9,361 nucleotides of DNA, taken from positions 1-9,361 of the forward strand of contig JAFQJY010000043.1 of assembly GCA_017414845.1 (NCBI GenBank), written 5' to 3'. Within the stretch, counting starts at the first letter, position 1. Each line of letters begins with the position of its first letter. This document shows positions 1 to 5,807 of the stretch, in pieces. A program made the position numbers and the translations under genes. The notes below the pieces were generated by a model, which had not been told where the DNA came from, made no database searches, and saw nothing but the letters and a program-made list of their open reading frames with translations. This DNA is from Alphaproteobacteria bacterium (GTDB taxonomy: Bacteria > Pseudomonadota > Alphaproteobacteria > RF32 > UBA3637).

Positions 1-108
1 GTTTTCGGTAGTTGGTTGATGAGTGCTTTACCGTCATGCTTAGCGCTTCCGATTTTAAGAGCACTTCCAAGAAAAGAAGGAATTATTTCTGATAAAAAAG
101 AGGGATAA
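1..108 (+). CDS. 3' end of an unidentified protein, possibly a membrane protein (partial)
   Basis: Frame 1 is open from the window edge to a TAA at 106-108 and gives about 35 residues; the other two plus frames hit stops within the first 20 bases. The fragment has a hydrophobic stretch (GSWLMSALPSCLALPILRAL) followed by a charged tail rich in K, R, D and E. That is what the last membrane helix and cytoplasmic tail of a polytopic protein often look like. An AT-only hairpin begins at its stop codon. The family cannot be named from this fragment. One minus-strand frame is also open here, and a minus-strand ATG near 40 has a GGAAG 8 bases upstream, so a gene on the other strand is not excluded. 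The call rests on the stop codon coinciding with the hairpin. Confidence 0.4.
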   Translation, partial: VFGSWLMSALPSCLALPILRALPRKEGIISDKKEG

Positions 109-129
109 AACAATCACTTTATTGTTTTA
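106..129 (+). terminator. Weak AT-only hairpin at the end of the left-edge gene
   Basis: Nine-base arms (TAAAACAAT at 106-114 and ATTGTTTTA at 121-129) pair perfectly around a six-base loop. The left arm overlaps the TAA stop of the partial gene. The right arm ends in TTTT, which could act as a short U-tract, but there is only one G:C pair per arm, so termination would be weak. Confidence 0.35.
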
Positions 130-162
130 ACACCATTTAAACAAAGAAATATCATTGTGACA

Positions 163-184
163 AATCAGTAGATGTCTACTGATT
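163..184. repeat. Perfect 10-bp inverted repeat in the spacer between convergent genes
   Basis: AATCAGTAGA (163-172) and TCTACTGATT (175-184) are exact reverse complements separated by TG. No T-run follows on either strand, so this is not a standard intrinsic terminator. It lies 3' of both flanking genes, which makes a promoter operator unlikely. A dyad-binding protein site, a processing hairpin or a remnant of a mobile repeat are all possible. The sequence alone does not decide among them. Confidence 0.6.
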
Positions 185-224
185 ATAGAGATATGTGCCA
201 AATTGGGTTGCATTGACCTAAATA

Positions 225-244
225 ATTTCACGCTTTTGTGAAAT
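225..244 (-). terminator. Possible hairpin terminator for xerC
   Basis: Seven-base arms ATTTCAC (225-231) and GTGAAAT (238-244) flank a six-base loop. On the minus strand the hairpin begins four bases after the xerC stop codon. The following minus-strand bases are TATTTAGG, only a broken T-run, so efficiency is doubtful. The position right after the stop is the main support. Confidence 0.35.
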
Positions 245-248
245 GAAG

Positions 249-1199
249 TTACTTCTTTGCCCTTGGGTGAGCAGATGTGTAAACACGTTCCAGATGTTCT
301 CTGTCTATTTCCGTATAACGTTGTGTCGCAGACAGGCTTTGATGTCCGAGAAGTTCCTGTACACTTCTTAAATCACTCCCTGCTGACAAAAGATGGGTTG
401 CAAAAGAATGTCTTAAAGCGTGAGGTGTGACAGTTTCCGATAGCCCTAAATATCTGCGAAGGTGTCTGATTTGTCTTTGGACAACGCCAGGATCAAGGCG
501 ATTTCCCCTTGCCCCGATAAAAAGCGCAGGATTGTCCAATTCTGTCGGACGTTCTTTTAAATAAGCCTTTATCGTTCGTTGAACGAGTGGCAATAACGGG
601 ACTAAACGTTCTTTGTTTCCCTTTCCTGTTATTGTAAAAGCGTCGCCGTTTTCCGGAATATCATAAATATCAAGATTGAGCGCTTCCGAAATACGCAACC
701 CACATCCGTAAAGAAGTGTCAACAAAGCGACATCACGAAGTCCCTGCCACTTATCTTTTTGAAGCGTTTTTGCCGTTTTTAAAAGTGTCAATGCATCTTC
801 TCCACTTAAAGGTTTCGGCAGTGTTTTAGGAGGTCTTGCCGAGCGAATTGCCGTAATGGCAGTGTTCTCCAATATATGATTTTTATTCAGATACCGAAAA
901 AAATTCCGAAGAGTTGATAAATGTCGTGCCAAAGAAGAACGGGAAATTTTTTGGTTGGTTTGTTCTACCAAAAATGCTCTGAAATCCGTGACGGAACAAT
1001 CTTTTAGGATTTTTCTGGAAACGGATTCTCCCTTATATTTAAACAAAAAAGACATAAATGCTTTTAAATCCAACAGATAACTTTCTGCTGTATTATCTGA
1101 AAGACGACGTTCAAAAGAAAGCCATTTTTGCCAGTTTTCTATATCACTTTGAACTTTTATATCTGTCCATAATTCAAAAGACTTGTATTCTTCATCCAT
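249..1199 (-). CDS. xerC: Tyrosine recombinase XerC
   Basis: This 316-residue site-specific recombinase should work with XerD at the chromosomal dif site to resolve chromosome dimers before cell division. The N-terminal SAM-like DNA-binding domain spans about residues 17-110 (ENWQKWLSFERRLSDNT at its start). The catalytic domain follows from about 128. All six active-site residues are visible: R169 in CGLRISEAL, K193 in TGKGNKERLVP, H260 and R263 in PHALRHSF, H286 in LLGHQS, and the nucleophile Y295 in TQRYTEI. The C-terminus HPRAKK is typical of XerC rather than XerD. I chose the ATG at 1197-1199; the frame is open to 1310, but the extra residues would run into the start of priA. A GGAAAG ribosome-binding site lies 10 bases upstream of this ATG. 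The gene is divergent from priA across 53 bp. Confidence 0.95.
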   Translation of the reverse strand: MDEEYKSFELWTDIKVQSDIENWQKWLSFERRLSDNTAESYLLDLKAFMSFLFKYKGESVSRKILKDCSVTDFRAFLVEQTNQKISRSSLARHLSTLRNFFRYLNKNHILENTAITAIRSARPPKTLPKPLSGEDALTLLKTAKTLQKDKWQGLRDVALLTLLYGCGLRISEALNLDIYDIPENGDAFTITGKGNKERLVPLLPLVQRTIKAYLKERPTELDNPALFIGARGNRLDPGVVQRQIRHLRRYLGLSETVTPHALRHSFATHLLSAGSDLRSVQELLGHQSLSATQRYTEIDREHLERVYTSAHPRAKK

Positions 1200-1229
1200 T
1201 TGTTTTATTCTTTCCGTTATTGTTATCAG

Positions 1230-1258
1230 AGTATAAAATAAGTTTAAAAAAAATGCAA
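1230..1258 (-). promoter_or_regulatory. Candidate xerC promoter
   Basis: On the minus strand TATACT (1235-1230, 5 of 6 to the -10 consensus) lies 17 bases downstream of TTGCAT (1258-1253, only 3 of 6 to the -35). The -10 is 30 bases before the xerC ATG. The -35 overlaps the priA start codon. With only 53 bp between the two divergent genes, the promoters must overlap the coding starts. Confidence 0.3.
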
Positions 1259-3202
1259 AAAATATCCGTTCTTGTTCCGAATTTATTTGGATGTTGCACC
1301 TATTTTTCAAGCAAGAAACTTGAAGAAGGAACTTTTGTGTCCGTTCCGTTCGGACGAACGATATTGACGGGGGTTGTATGGCATACGCCTGTGGATGAGG
1401 GATTTCCTGAAAATAAAATCAAAACGGTTTTAAGGGTTTTGGATATTCCGTCTTTGTCAAAAGAAACAATTCATTTTTTGGAATGGGTTGCTTCGTACAC
1501 TTTAACGCCTCTCGGTCTTGTTTTAAAAATGATGTTGATTTCGGAATTGGAAAAAACAAGTAAGAAACCGCTGGAATTTGAAGAGCCTGTTTTTCAAAAC
1601 ACGGAAACTGTTTTTTCTTCTGCTCAACAAAAAGCCGTAGATGTTTTAAAAAATGCGATTGGTTCAAAGGATGTTTTTTTACTGGACGGTGTGACAGGAT
1701 CGGGAAAAACGGAAGTTTATTTTGAGGCTGTTTCAAAGGCACTTCAATCTTCTGACACGACACAGGTTCTTGTGATGCTTCCTGAAATAACACTGACAGG
1801 ACAGTGGCTTAAACGTTTTGAAAAACGGTTCGGAGTAAAACCTGCCTGTTGGCATTCTGAAATCACACCGAAAGTCCGACGGGATACATGGCATGCCGTT
1901 GCCTCCGGTAAAGCAAGAGTCGTCGTCGGTGCCCGTTCAGCGCTCTTTTTACCGTATAAAAATTTGAAACTGATTGTTGTAGATGAAGAACATGACGCCT
2001 CCTACAAACAAGAAGACGGGGTGATGTATCAGGCTCGGGATATGGCTGTTCTTCGAGCGCATATCGGGGCATTTCCGATTATATTGGCATCAGCGACACC
2101 CTCCCTTGAAACGTTAGCGAATGTAGAAGAAAAAAAGTATAAAAAAGTAGAATTGCCGGAAAGATTTTTTGAAAATGCATTACCTGAAATCAAAACAGTG
2201 GATATGCGACAGGAAAAAGGAATTTTATCTGCTGAACTTTTAAAAGAAATTGCTGAAAATATCGTACAAGGGAATCAAACGCTTTTATTTTTAAACAGAC
2301 GAGGATATGCCCCCATCCGTTTATGTAAATCCTGTGGCGAAAAAATGACCTGCCCGCATTGCAGTGTCTGTTTAACGGAGCATAAAACACGTAAAATTAT
2401 GCTCTGTCATCAATGCGGATATTTTACATCTATAAAATCCGATTGCCGTGCCTGCGGTGAAAAAGAAACTTTGATTTCCTGTGGGATGGGTGTAGAACGG
2501 GTAGCAGAGGAAATTATCTCTCTTTTTCCGAATGCACGTGTAAAAGTTGTGTCCAGTGATACTGTATCCTCTAAAAAACAATTTGAGGAAGTTTTAAACG
2601 GCCTGGAAAACAAAGAAATTGATATTCTTATCGGGACACAAATGCTTGCCAAGGGACATCATTTTCCGGATTTGACATTGGTCGGTGTTTTGGATGCTGA
2701 TTTTTCACTTTCCGGCGGAGATTTACGTGCCTGCGAACGAACATTTCAGTTGCTACAACAAGTCGCAGGACGTGCAGGAAGACAGCACAAAAAAGGACGT
2801 GTTTTAATTCAAACACACACACCGGAAAATGCGGTTATTTCTGCTATGAAAAACGGGGACAGAAATGCTTTTTTGGAAAATGAAATTGACGCACGAAAAC
2901 TCCTTCAAATGCCTCCGTTCGGACGCTTGGCTGCACTTATTTTAAGCGGAAAAAAAGAAGAAAAAGTTTTGGCCGTAGCACACGAATTGGCAAAAAAGGC
3001 TCCTTTCATAAAAGGTGTGGAAATCTTAGGACCAGTTCAGGCTCCGATTGCACTTCTTCGGGGAAAATACAGGTATCGTTTTTTGATTAAAACGCCAAAA
3101 ACATTTAAACTTCAACAAATGCTTAAATCTTGGCTCTCATCCGTTCCTACACCGACGGATATTACTTTAAAAGCAGATATAGACCCTTACAGTTTCTTTT
3201 AA
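1253..3202 (+). CDS. priA: Primosomal protein N' (replication restart helicase PriA), apparently lacking the winged-helix domain
   Basis: PriA is the superfamily 2, 3'-to-5' DNA helicase that binds stalled forks and reloads DnaB. The 649-residue product has the N-terminal 3' DNA-binding domain (residues 1-95, ending EWVASYTLTPLGLVLKMML). Walker A is GVTGSGKT at 146-153 with K152, and the DEEH box is at 244-247. Paired zinc-binding cysteines are C358/C361, C367/C370, C385/C388 and C398/C401, with an extra C373. GTQMLAKGHHFPDL is at 461-474 and motif VI QVAGRAGR at 503-510. E. coli PriA has about 732 residues with its Walker A lysine near 230; here that lysine is about 78 residues earlier, and the gap falls where the winged-helix domain should be. 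The ATG at 1253 matches where PriA proteins begin; the frame is open back to 1058, but that would overlap xerC. No clear Shine-Dalgarno precedes the ATG. Confidence 0.95.
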   Translation: MQKISVLVPNLFGCCTYFSSKKLEEGTFVSVPFGRTILTGVVWHTPVDEGFPENKIKTVLRVLDIPSLSKETIHFLEWVASYTLTPLGLVLKMMLISELEKTSKKPLEFEEPVFQNTETVFSSAQQKAVDVLKNAIGSKDVFLLDGVTGSGKTEVYFEAVSKALQSSDTTQVLVMLPEITLTGQWLKRFEKRFGVKPACWHSEITPKVRRDTWHAVASGKARVVVGARSALFLPYKNLKLIVVDEEHDASYKQEDGVMYQARDMAVLRAHIGAFPIILASATPSLETLANVEEKKYKKVELPERFFENALPEIKTVDMRQEKGILSAELLKEIAENIVQGNQTLLFLNRRGYAPIRLCKSCGEKMTCPHCSVCLTEHKTRKIMLCHQCGYFTSIKSDCRACGEKETLISCGMGVERVAEEIISLFPNARVKVVSSDTVSSKKQFEEVLNGLENKEIDILIGTQMLAKGHHFPDLTLVGVLDADFSLSGGDLRACERTFQLLQQVAGRAGRQHKKGRVLIQTHTPENAVISAMKNGDRNAFLENEIDARKLLQMPPFGRLAALILSGKKEEKVLAVAHELAKKAPFIKGVEILGPVQAPIALLRGKYRYRFLIKTPKTFKLQQMLKSWLSSVPTPTDITLKADIDPYSFF

Positions 3203-3225
3203 AATAAAAAAACTTTTGAAAAAGA

Positions 3226-3254
3226 TTGAAATTGCGAAAGATTTCTGATAGAGT
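3226..3254 (+). promoter_or_regulatory. Extended -10 promoter for the IscU-like/GGGtGRT operon
   Basis: TTGAAA (3226-3231, 5 of 6 to the -35) is followed after 17 bases by TAGAGT (3249-3254, 4 of 6 to the -10). The -10 is preceded by TGA, giving the TGn extended -10. Transcription would begin near 3261, leaving about 40 bases of leader before the ATG at 3301. This gives the operon its own promoter, just after priA. Confidence 0.5.
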
Positions 3255-3300
3255 ACCTCTCGTAAAAAATTTTAACAATCTATATGGAGTTGACTATAAA

Positions 3301-4005
3301 ATGGCATGTAATCATCAATGTTCTCACGAAGTAGAACAAATGTGCCCGCTCGCAAAAGGAGCGCGCCATCAATGTGCCCCGATTCCCGAAGAAGGGAAAT
3401 GGGTAAAATCCACACAAATTTCCGATATTTCCGGTTTGACACACGGTTGCGGATGCTGTGCTCCGCAACAAGGAACCTGTAAATTGACGCTCAATGTCAA
3501 AGAGGGGATTATTGAAGAAGCACTGGTTGAAACAATCGGTTGTTCCGGCATGACACACTCGGCTGCGATGGCCTCTGAAATTCTTCCGGGTAAAACACTT
3601 TTGGAAGCCTTAAACACGGACCTTGTCTGCGATGCTATCAATGTGGCTATGCGTGAGTTATTCTTGCAAATCGTTTACGGTCGTACACAAACAGCATTCT
3701 CTGAAGGCGGGTTGCCTATCGGTGCCGGACTGGAAGATTTGGGTAAAGGTTTACGTTCTCAGGTTGGTACAATGTACTCAACGAAAGTTAAAGGACCTCG
3801 TTATCTTGAAATGGCAGAAGGCTATGTTCTGGACATCGGTGCTGACGAAAACGGTGAAGTTATCGGTTATAAATTCGTTCATGTCGGTAAAATGTTAGAG
3901 GCTATTCGTAACGGAATGGCGCCTGCCGAAGCATTTGAAAAGAATATCAAAACATACGGTCGTTTTGTAGATGCCGTCAAGAAAATTGATCCGAGAAAGG
4001 AATAA
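3301..4005 (+). CDS. IscU/NifU N-terminal-like iron-sulfur scaffold protein, partner of the GGGtGRT protein
   Basis: The 234-residue product resembles the IscU/NifU-N scaffold fold on which Fe-S clusters are built. The best match is residues 66-105, ending GCSGMTHSAAMASEILPGKT, comparable to the NifU-N segment with Gly-Cys, a run of small residues and the GKT turn. C81 and C110 are the likely scaffold cysteines. Further cysteines form a dense group before them (C50, C52, C53, C60 in GCGCCAPQQGTC) and an N-terminal set (C3, C7, C15, C25) that classical IscU lacks. About 130 residues follow the scaffold region and I do not recognise them. Family knowledge: this gene is often found beside the GGGtGRT gene, as here. 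The start at 3301 is preferred because GGAG (3286-3289) lies 11 bases upstream; a TTG at 3226 would fall inside the promoter. A true assembly role is inferred. Confidence 0.8.
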   Translation: MACNHQCSHEVEQMCPLAKGARHQCAPIPEEGKWVKSTQISDISGLTHGCGCCAPQQGTCKLTLNVKEGIIEEALVETIGCSGMTHSAAMASEILPGKTLLEALNTDLVCDAINVAMRELFLQIVYGRTQTAFSEGGLPIGAGLEDLGKGLRSQVGTMYSTKVKGPRYLEMAEGYVLDIGADENGEVIGYKFVHVGKMLEAIRNGMAPAEAFEKNIKTYGRFVDAVKKIDPRKE

Positions 4006-5011
4006 GATTAAGCAAAAATTTGAAGGTTATGAAAGACGTATTGCTCAGATTGAAAAAGTTTTGGCTGAGTATGGAATGTCCTCTTTGGATGAAGCAAAGG
4101 AAATTTGTACGGCAAAAGGAATTGATGTTGAAAAAATCGTCAAAGGAATTCAACCGATTGCTTTTGAAAACGCTGTTTGGGCTTACACATTAGGATGTGC
4201 CATTGCACTTAAAACAGGAGCCAAAAACGCTTCTGAGGCCGCCGAAAAACTCGGCATCGGGTTACAGGCTTTCTGTATTCCGGGTTCTGTTGCCGATCAA
4301 CGTCAAGTTGGTTTAGGTCACGGTAATTTGGCTGCAATGCTGTTGAAAGAAGAAACCAAATGTTTCTGTTTCTTGGCTGGTCACGAATCTTTTGCTGCCG
4401 CCGAAGGTGCTATCGGTATTGCTAAATCTGCCAACAAAGTGCGTAAAGAACCGCTTCGTGTTATTTTGAACGGTTTAGGAAAAGATGCCGCCTATATCAT
4501 TTCCAGAATCAACGGTTTTACGTCTGTTGAAACAGAATACGATTACACAACGGGCGAACTCAAAATCGTCAGTGAAAAAGCATTCTCTGACGGAGATAAG
4601 GCCAAAGTTAAATGCTACGGTTCTGATGATGTTTCCGAAGGCGTTGCTATTATGATTCATGAAGGGGTTGATGTTTCCATTACCGGAAACTCTACAAACC
4701 CGACACGTTTCCAACATCCCGTTGCGGGTACATATAAAAAGTGGGCCATAGAACACGGCAGAAAATATTTCTCCGTTGCTTCCGGTGGCGGTACGGGACG
4801 TACATTACATCCGGATAATGTTGCGGCAGGTCCTGCTTCCTATGGTATGACGGACACAATGGGTCGTATGCATGGCGATGCTCAGTTCGCAGGCTCTTCT
4901 TCCGTTCCGGCTCACGTTGAAATGATGGGACTTATCGGTATGGGAAACAACCCGATGGTAGGTGCCTCTGTGGCAGTAGCCGTTGCTGTTGAAGAAGCAA
5001 CAAAAGCATAA
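3971..5011 (+). CDS. GGGtGRT family protein (function unknown)
   Basis: This 346-residue protein carries the signature GGGTGRT (residues 272-278, followed by LHP) that names the Pfam GGGtGRT family. Other glycine-rich, probably ligand-binding segments are GLGHGN (114-119), ITGNSTNP (237-244) and the C-terminal GLIGMGNNPMVGAS (320-333). No signal peptide or membrane helix is evident, so it is probably cytoplasmic. The biochemical activity of the family is not known to me. It overlaps the IscU-like gene by 35 bases, so the two are translationally coupled, and a shared role involving an Fe-S cluster is a reasonable inference. The start is uncertain. The ATG at 3971 has no Shine-Dalgarno. The recognisable family sequence (KFEGYERRI) begins about residue 16, and AAGGA at 3997-4001 sits 5 bases before an in-frame ATT at 4007. 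A shorter product of 334 residues is therefore possible. Confidence 0.88.
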   Translation: MPSRKLIRERNKIKQKFEGYERRIAQIEKVLAEYGMSSLDEAKEICTAKGIDVEKIVKGIQPIAFENAVWAYTLGCAIALKTGAKNASEAAEKLGIGLQAFCIPGSVADQRQVGLGHGNLAAMLLKEETKCFCFLAGHESFAAAEGAIGIAKSANKVRKEPLRVILNGLGKDAAYIISRINGFTSVETEYDYTTGELKIVSEKAFSDGDKAKVKCYGSDDVSEGVAIMIHEGVDVSITGNSTNPTRFQHPVAGTYKKWAIEHGRKYFSVASGGGTGRTLHPDNVAAGPASYGMTDTMGRMHGDAQFAGSSSVPAHVEMMGLIGMGNNPMVGASVAVAVAVEEATKA

Positions 5012-5028
5012 TTTTTTATGTTTGAATT

Positions 5029-5064
5029 AAAAAAAAGAGTCTCAGAAATGAGACTCTTTTTTTT
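5029..5064. terminator. Strong bidirectional intrinsic terminator
   Basis: Arms GAGTCTCA (5037-5044) and TGAGACTC (5049-5056) pair perfectly around a GAAA loop. They are flanked by eight A on the left and eight T on the right, so the stem extends through A:T pairs and each strand reads stem then U-tract. It lies 17 bases after the GGGtGRT stop and 18 bases after the His/Cys-rich gene's stop on the other strand. It therefore ends both convergent operons. Confidence 0.95.
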
Positions 5065-5082
5065 ATAAGCATCGTTTCGTTT

Positions 5083-5397
5083 TTAATCACAACACCGACC
5101 GTGGCAATTTTTTCCGAAAACATGACTCAGACGATCCGAAATCGTTGAGTGTGTATGATATATCGTATGCGTATGGCAGGAACTTTTCTCATAACACGGA
5201 GAAACCGTTTCACAAGAAATGTGCGTATGATGTGAATGATATGTCTCTCTGCACGGAGGAGGTGGAGGAGGACAGTGCCCGTCATGATGATGTCCGTGTG
5301 CGTGGGAGCGACAAGACGGAATTGCCACTAACGCAGCAACTGTCGCCAATAAAGCTACCGTTGCAAAACCGAATGCTGAATCATCTCTTCTACTCAT
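5083..5397 (-). CDS. His/Cys-rich small exported or membrane-anchored protein, putative metal binder
   Basis: I do not recognise a family. The 104-residue product begins with charged MSRRDD and a single hydrophobic segment (about residues 9-27, rich in Ala, Val and Leu). It then becomes extraordinarily rich in metal ligands: 16 His and 9 Cys. The clusters are HAHGHHHDGHC (32-42), CPPPPPPC (42-49), HSHHTH (54-59), CHTHTIYHTH (74-83) and a terminal CHGRCC (98-103). The N-terminus fits a signal peptide or an N-in anchor, placing the ligand-rich part outside the cytoplasm. AIPSC (25-29) resembles a lipobox only imperfectly because Pro is at -2. Binding of Ni, Zn, Cu or Co is inferred from composition alone. 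The ribosome-binding site is AAGGA, 8 bases before the ATG. It is the second gene of an operon, 26 bases after the 46-residue gene, and ends 18 bases before the shared terminator. Codon-level support is good, and no plus-strand gene fits here. Confidence 0.82.
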   Translation of the reverse strand: MSRRDDSAFGFATVALLATVAALVAIPSCRSHAHGHHHDGHCPPPPPPCRETYHSHHTHISCETVSPCYEKSSCHTHTIYHTHSTISDRLSHVFGKNCHGRCCD

Positions 5398-5423
5398 TTT
5401 TTTATTCCTTTCAAAAATTAAAA

Positions 5424-5564
5424 TCAGCGACCATCGCCGCCCATCATTTTTTCAAACACGGGAGGAACACGTGTCAACGCCGAAAAAGCCAATTTTAACG
5501 TTGCTGCCAAAATAAAGAAACCAACAGTTGTTTTAGCGACTTGTCCAAGTGACGGTATGTTCAT
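5424..5564 (-). CDS. 46-residue single-helix membrane microprotein, unrecognised
   Basis: A short open frame runs from ATG (5564-5562) to TGA (5426-5424). It is preceded by the strongest ribosome-binding site in the window, GGAAGGGAG (5579-5571), 6 bases before the ATG, and downstream of a near-consensus promoter. The product has a short N-terminus (MNIPSLGQ) and one hydrophobic segment at about residues 9-30 (core VGFFILAATLKLAFSALT). A tail follows with PPVFEKMM and a final GGDGR. One lysine inside the hydrophobic stretch suggests an amphipathic or weakly inserted helix. It lies 26 bases upstream of the His/Cys-rich gene and is almost certainly cotranscribed with it, so it may aid that protein's export or anchoring. 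I know no family for it; the function is unknown. Confidence 0.75.
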   Translation of the reverse strand: MNIPSLGQVAKTTVGFFILAATLKLAFSALTRVPPVFEKMMGGDGR

Positions 5565-5570
5565 TTTTAA

Positions 5571-5579
5571 CTCCCTTCC
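5571..5579 (-). promoter_or_regulatory. Strong Shine-Dalgarno of the 46-residue gene
   Basis: GGAAGGGAG on the minus strand lies 6 bases before the ATG at 5564. It is much stronger than the sites of the other genes in this window and is the main evidence that this very short frame is translated. Confidence 0.8.
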
Positions 5580-5594
5580 TTTTTTAATAAGATG

Positions 5595-5623
5595 AATTTA
5601 ACAGATTCTTTTTATTTTGTCAA
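5595..5623 (-). promoter_or_regulatory. Near-consensus sigma70 promoter of the small-protein operon
   Basis: On the minus strand a perfect TTGACA (5623-5618) is followed by exactly 17 bases and then TAAATT (5600-5595, 4 of 6). The -10 is preceded by TGT, an extended -10. Transcription would begin near 5588, leaving about 24 bases before the ATG at 5564. This predicts strong expression of the microprotein and the His/Cys-rich protein. Confidence 0.75.
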
Positions 5624-5649
5624 TCTTTTTTTCAAAAAAAATAGATAAA

Positions 5650-5661
5650 TTTAATATTAAA
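5650..5661. repeat. AT-only palindrome in the divergent promoter region
   Basis: TTTAATATTAAA is a perfect 12-bp palindrome about 27 bp upstream of the small-protein operon's -35 and about 90 bp upstream of the MFS gene's -35. It could be an operator or upstream element, but the surrounding sequence is nearly all A and T, so chance is a serious alternative. Apart from the two promoters and this palindrome I see nothing else in the spacer 5565-5807. Confidence 0.3.
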
Positions 5662-5750
5662 AAAAATTATCCTTATTTTATACCGTTTCATCTTTTAAAA
5701 TATTTATTTAAACCGTTCCTTTTCTGTTTCTGAACACTGGGAAAATATAC

Positions 5751-5778
5751 TTGACAAGTCTGTTTTTTTCTTTATCCT
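5751..5778 (+). promoter_or_regulatory. Promoter of the MFS transporter gene
   Basis: A perfect TTGACA (5751-5756) is followed after 16 bases by TATCCT (5773-5778, 4 of 6). Transcription would begin near 5785, about 23 bases before the ATG at 5808. It faces away from the small-protein promoter in the same spacer. Confidence 0.6.
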
Positions 5779-5807
5779 CAATCTCAGAGAGCAGAAAGAA
5801 TAAAAAA

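Noticed and set aside
163..244. A dif recombination site next to xerC
   Set aside because: Neither inverted repeat has the layout of two 11-bp arms around a 6-bp centre, nor the conserved TTATGTTAAAT-like arm. Position next to xerC is not evidence.
1419..1793. 124-residue minus-strand open frame inside priA
   Set aside because: It lies wholly within a gene with all PriA motifs, has a low-complexity product rich in K, Q and P, and has no ribosome-binding site.
2372..2822. Several overlapping minus-strand frames with Cys and Phe content
   Set aside because: They are reverse-strand shadows of the PriA zinc-binding and helicase segments.
3369..3641. 90-residue minus-strand frame inside the IscU-like gene
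   Set aside because: It is antisense to a well-supported gene and has no start signals or recognisable domain.
5145..5498. 117-residue plus-strand frame
   Set aside because: It is antisense to the His/Cys-rich gene and the 46-residue gene. Those have ribosome-binding sites, a promoter and a terminator on the minus strand; this frame has none.
5640..5750. CRISPR, transposon ends or a tRNA in the AT-rich spacer or elsewhere
   Set aside because: I found no regularly spaced direct repeats, no terminal inverted repeats flanking a transposase, and no cloverleaf-forming sequence in the window.
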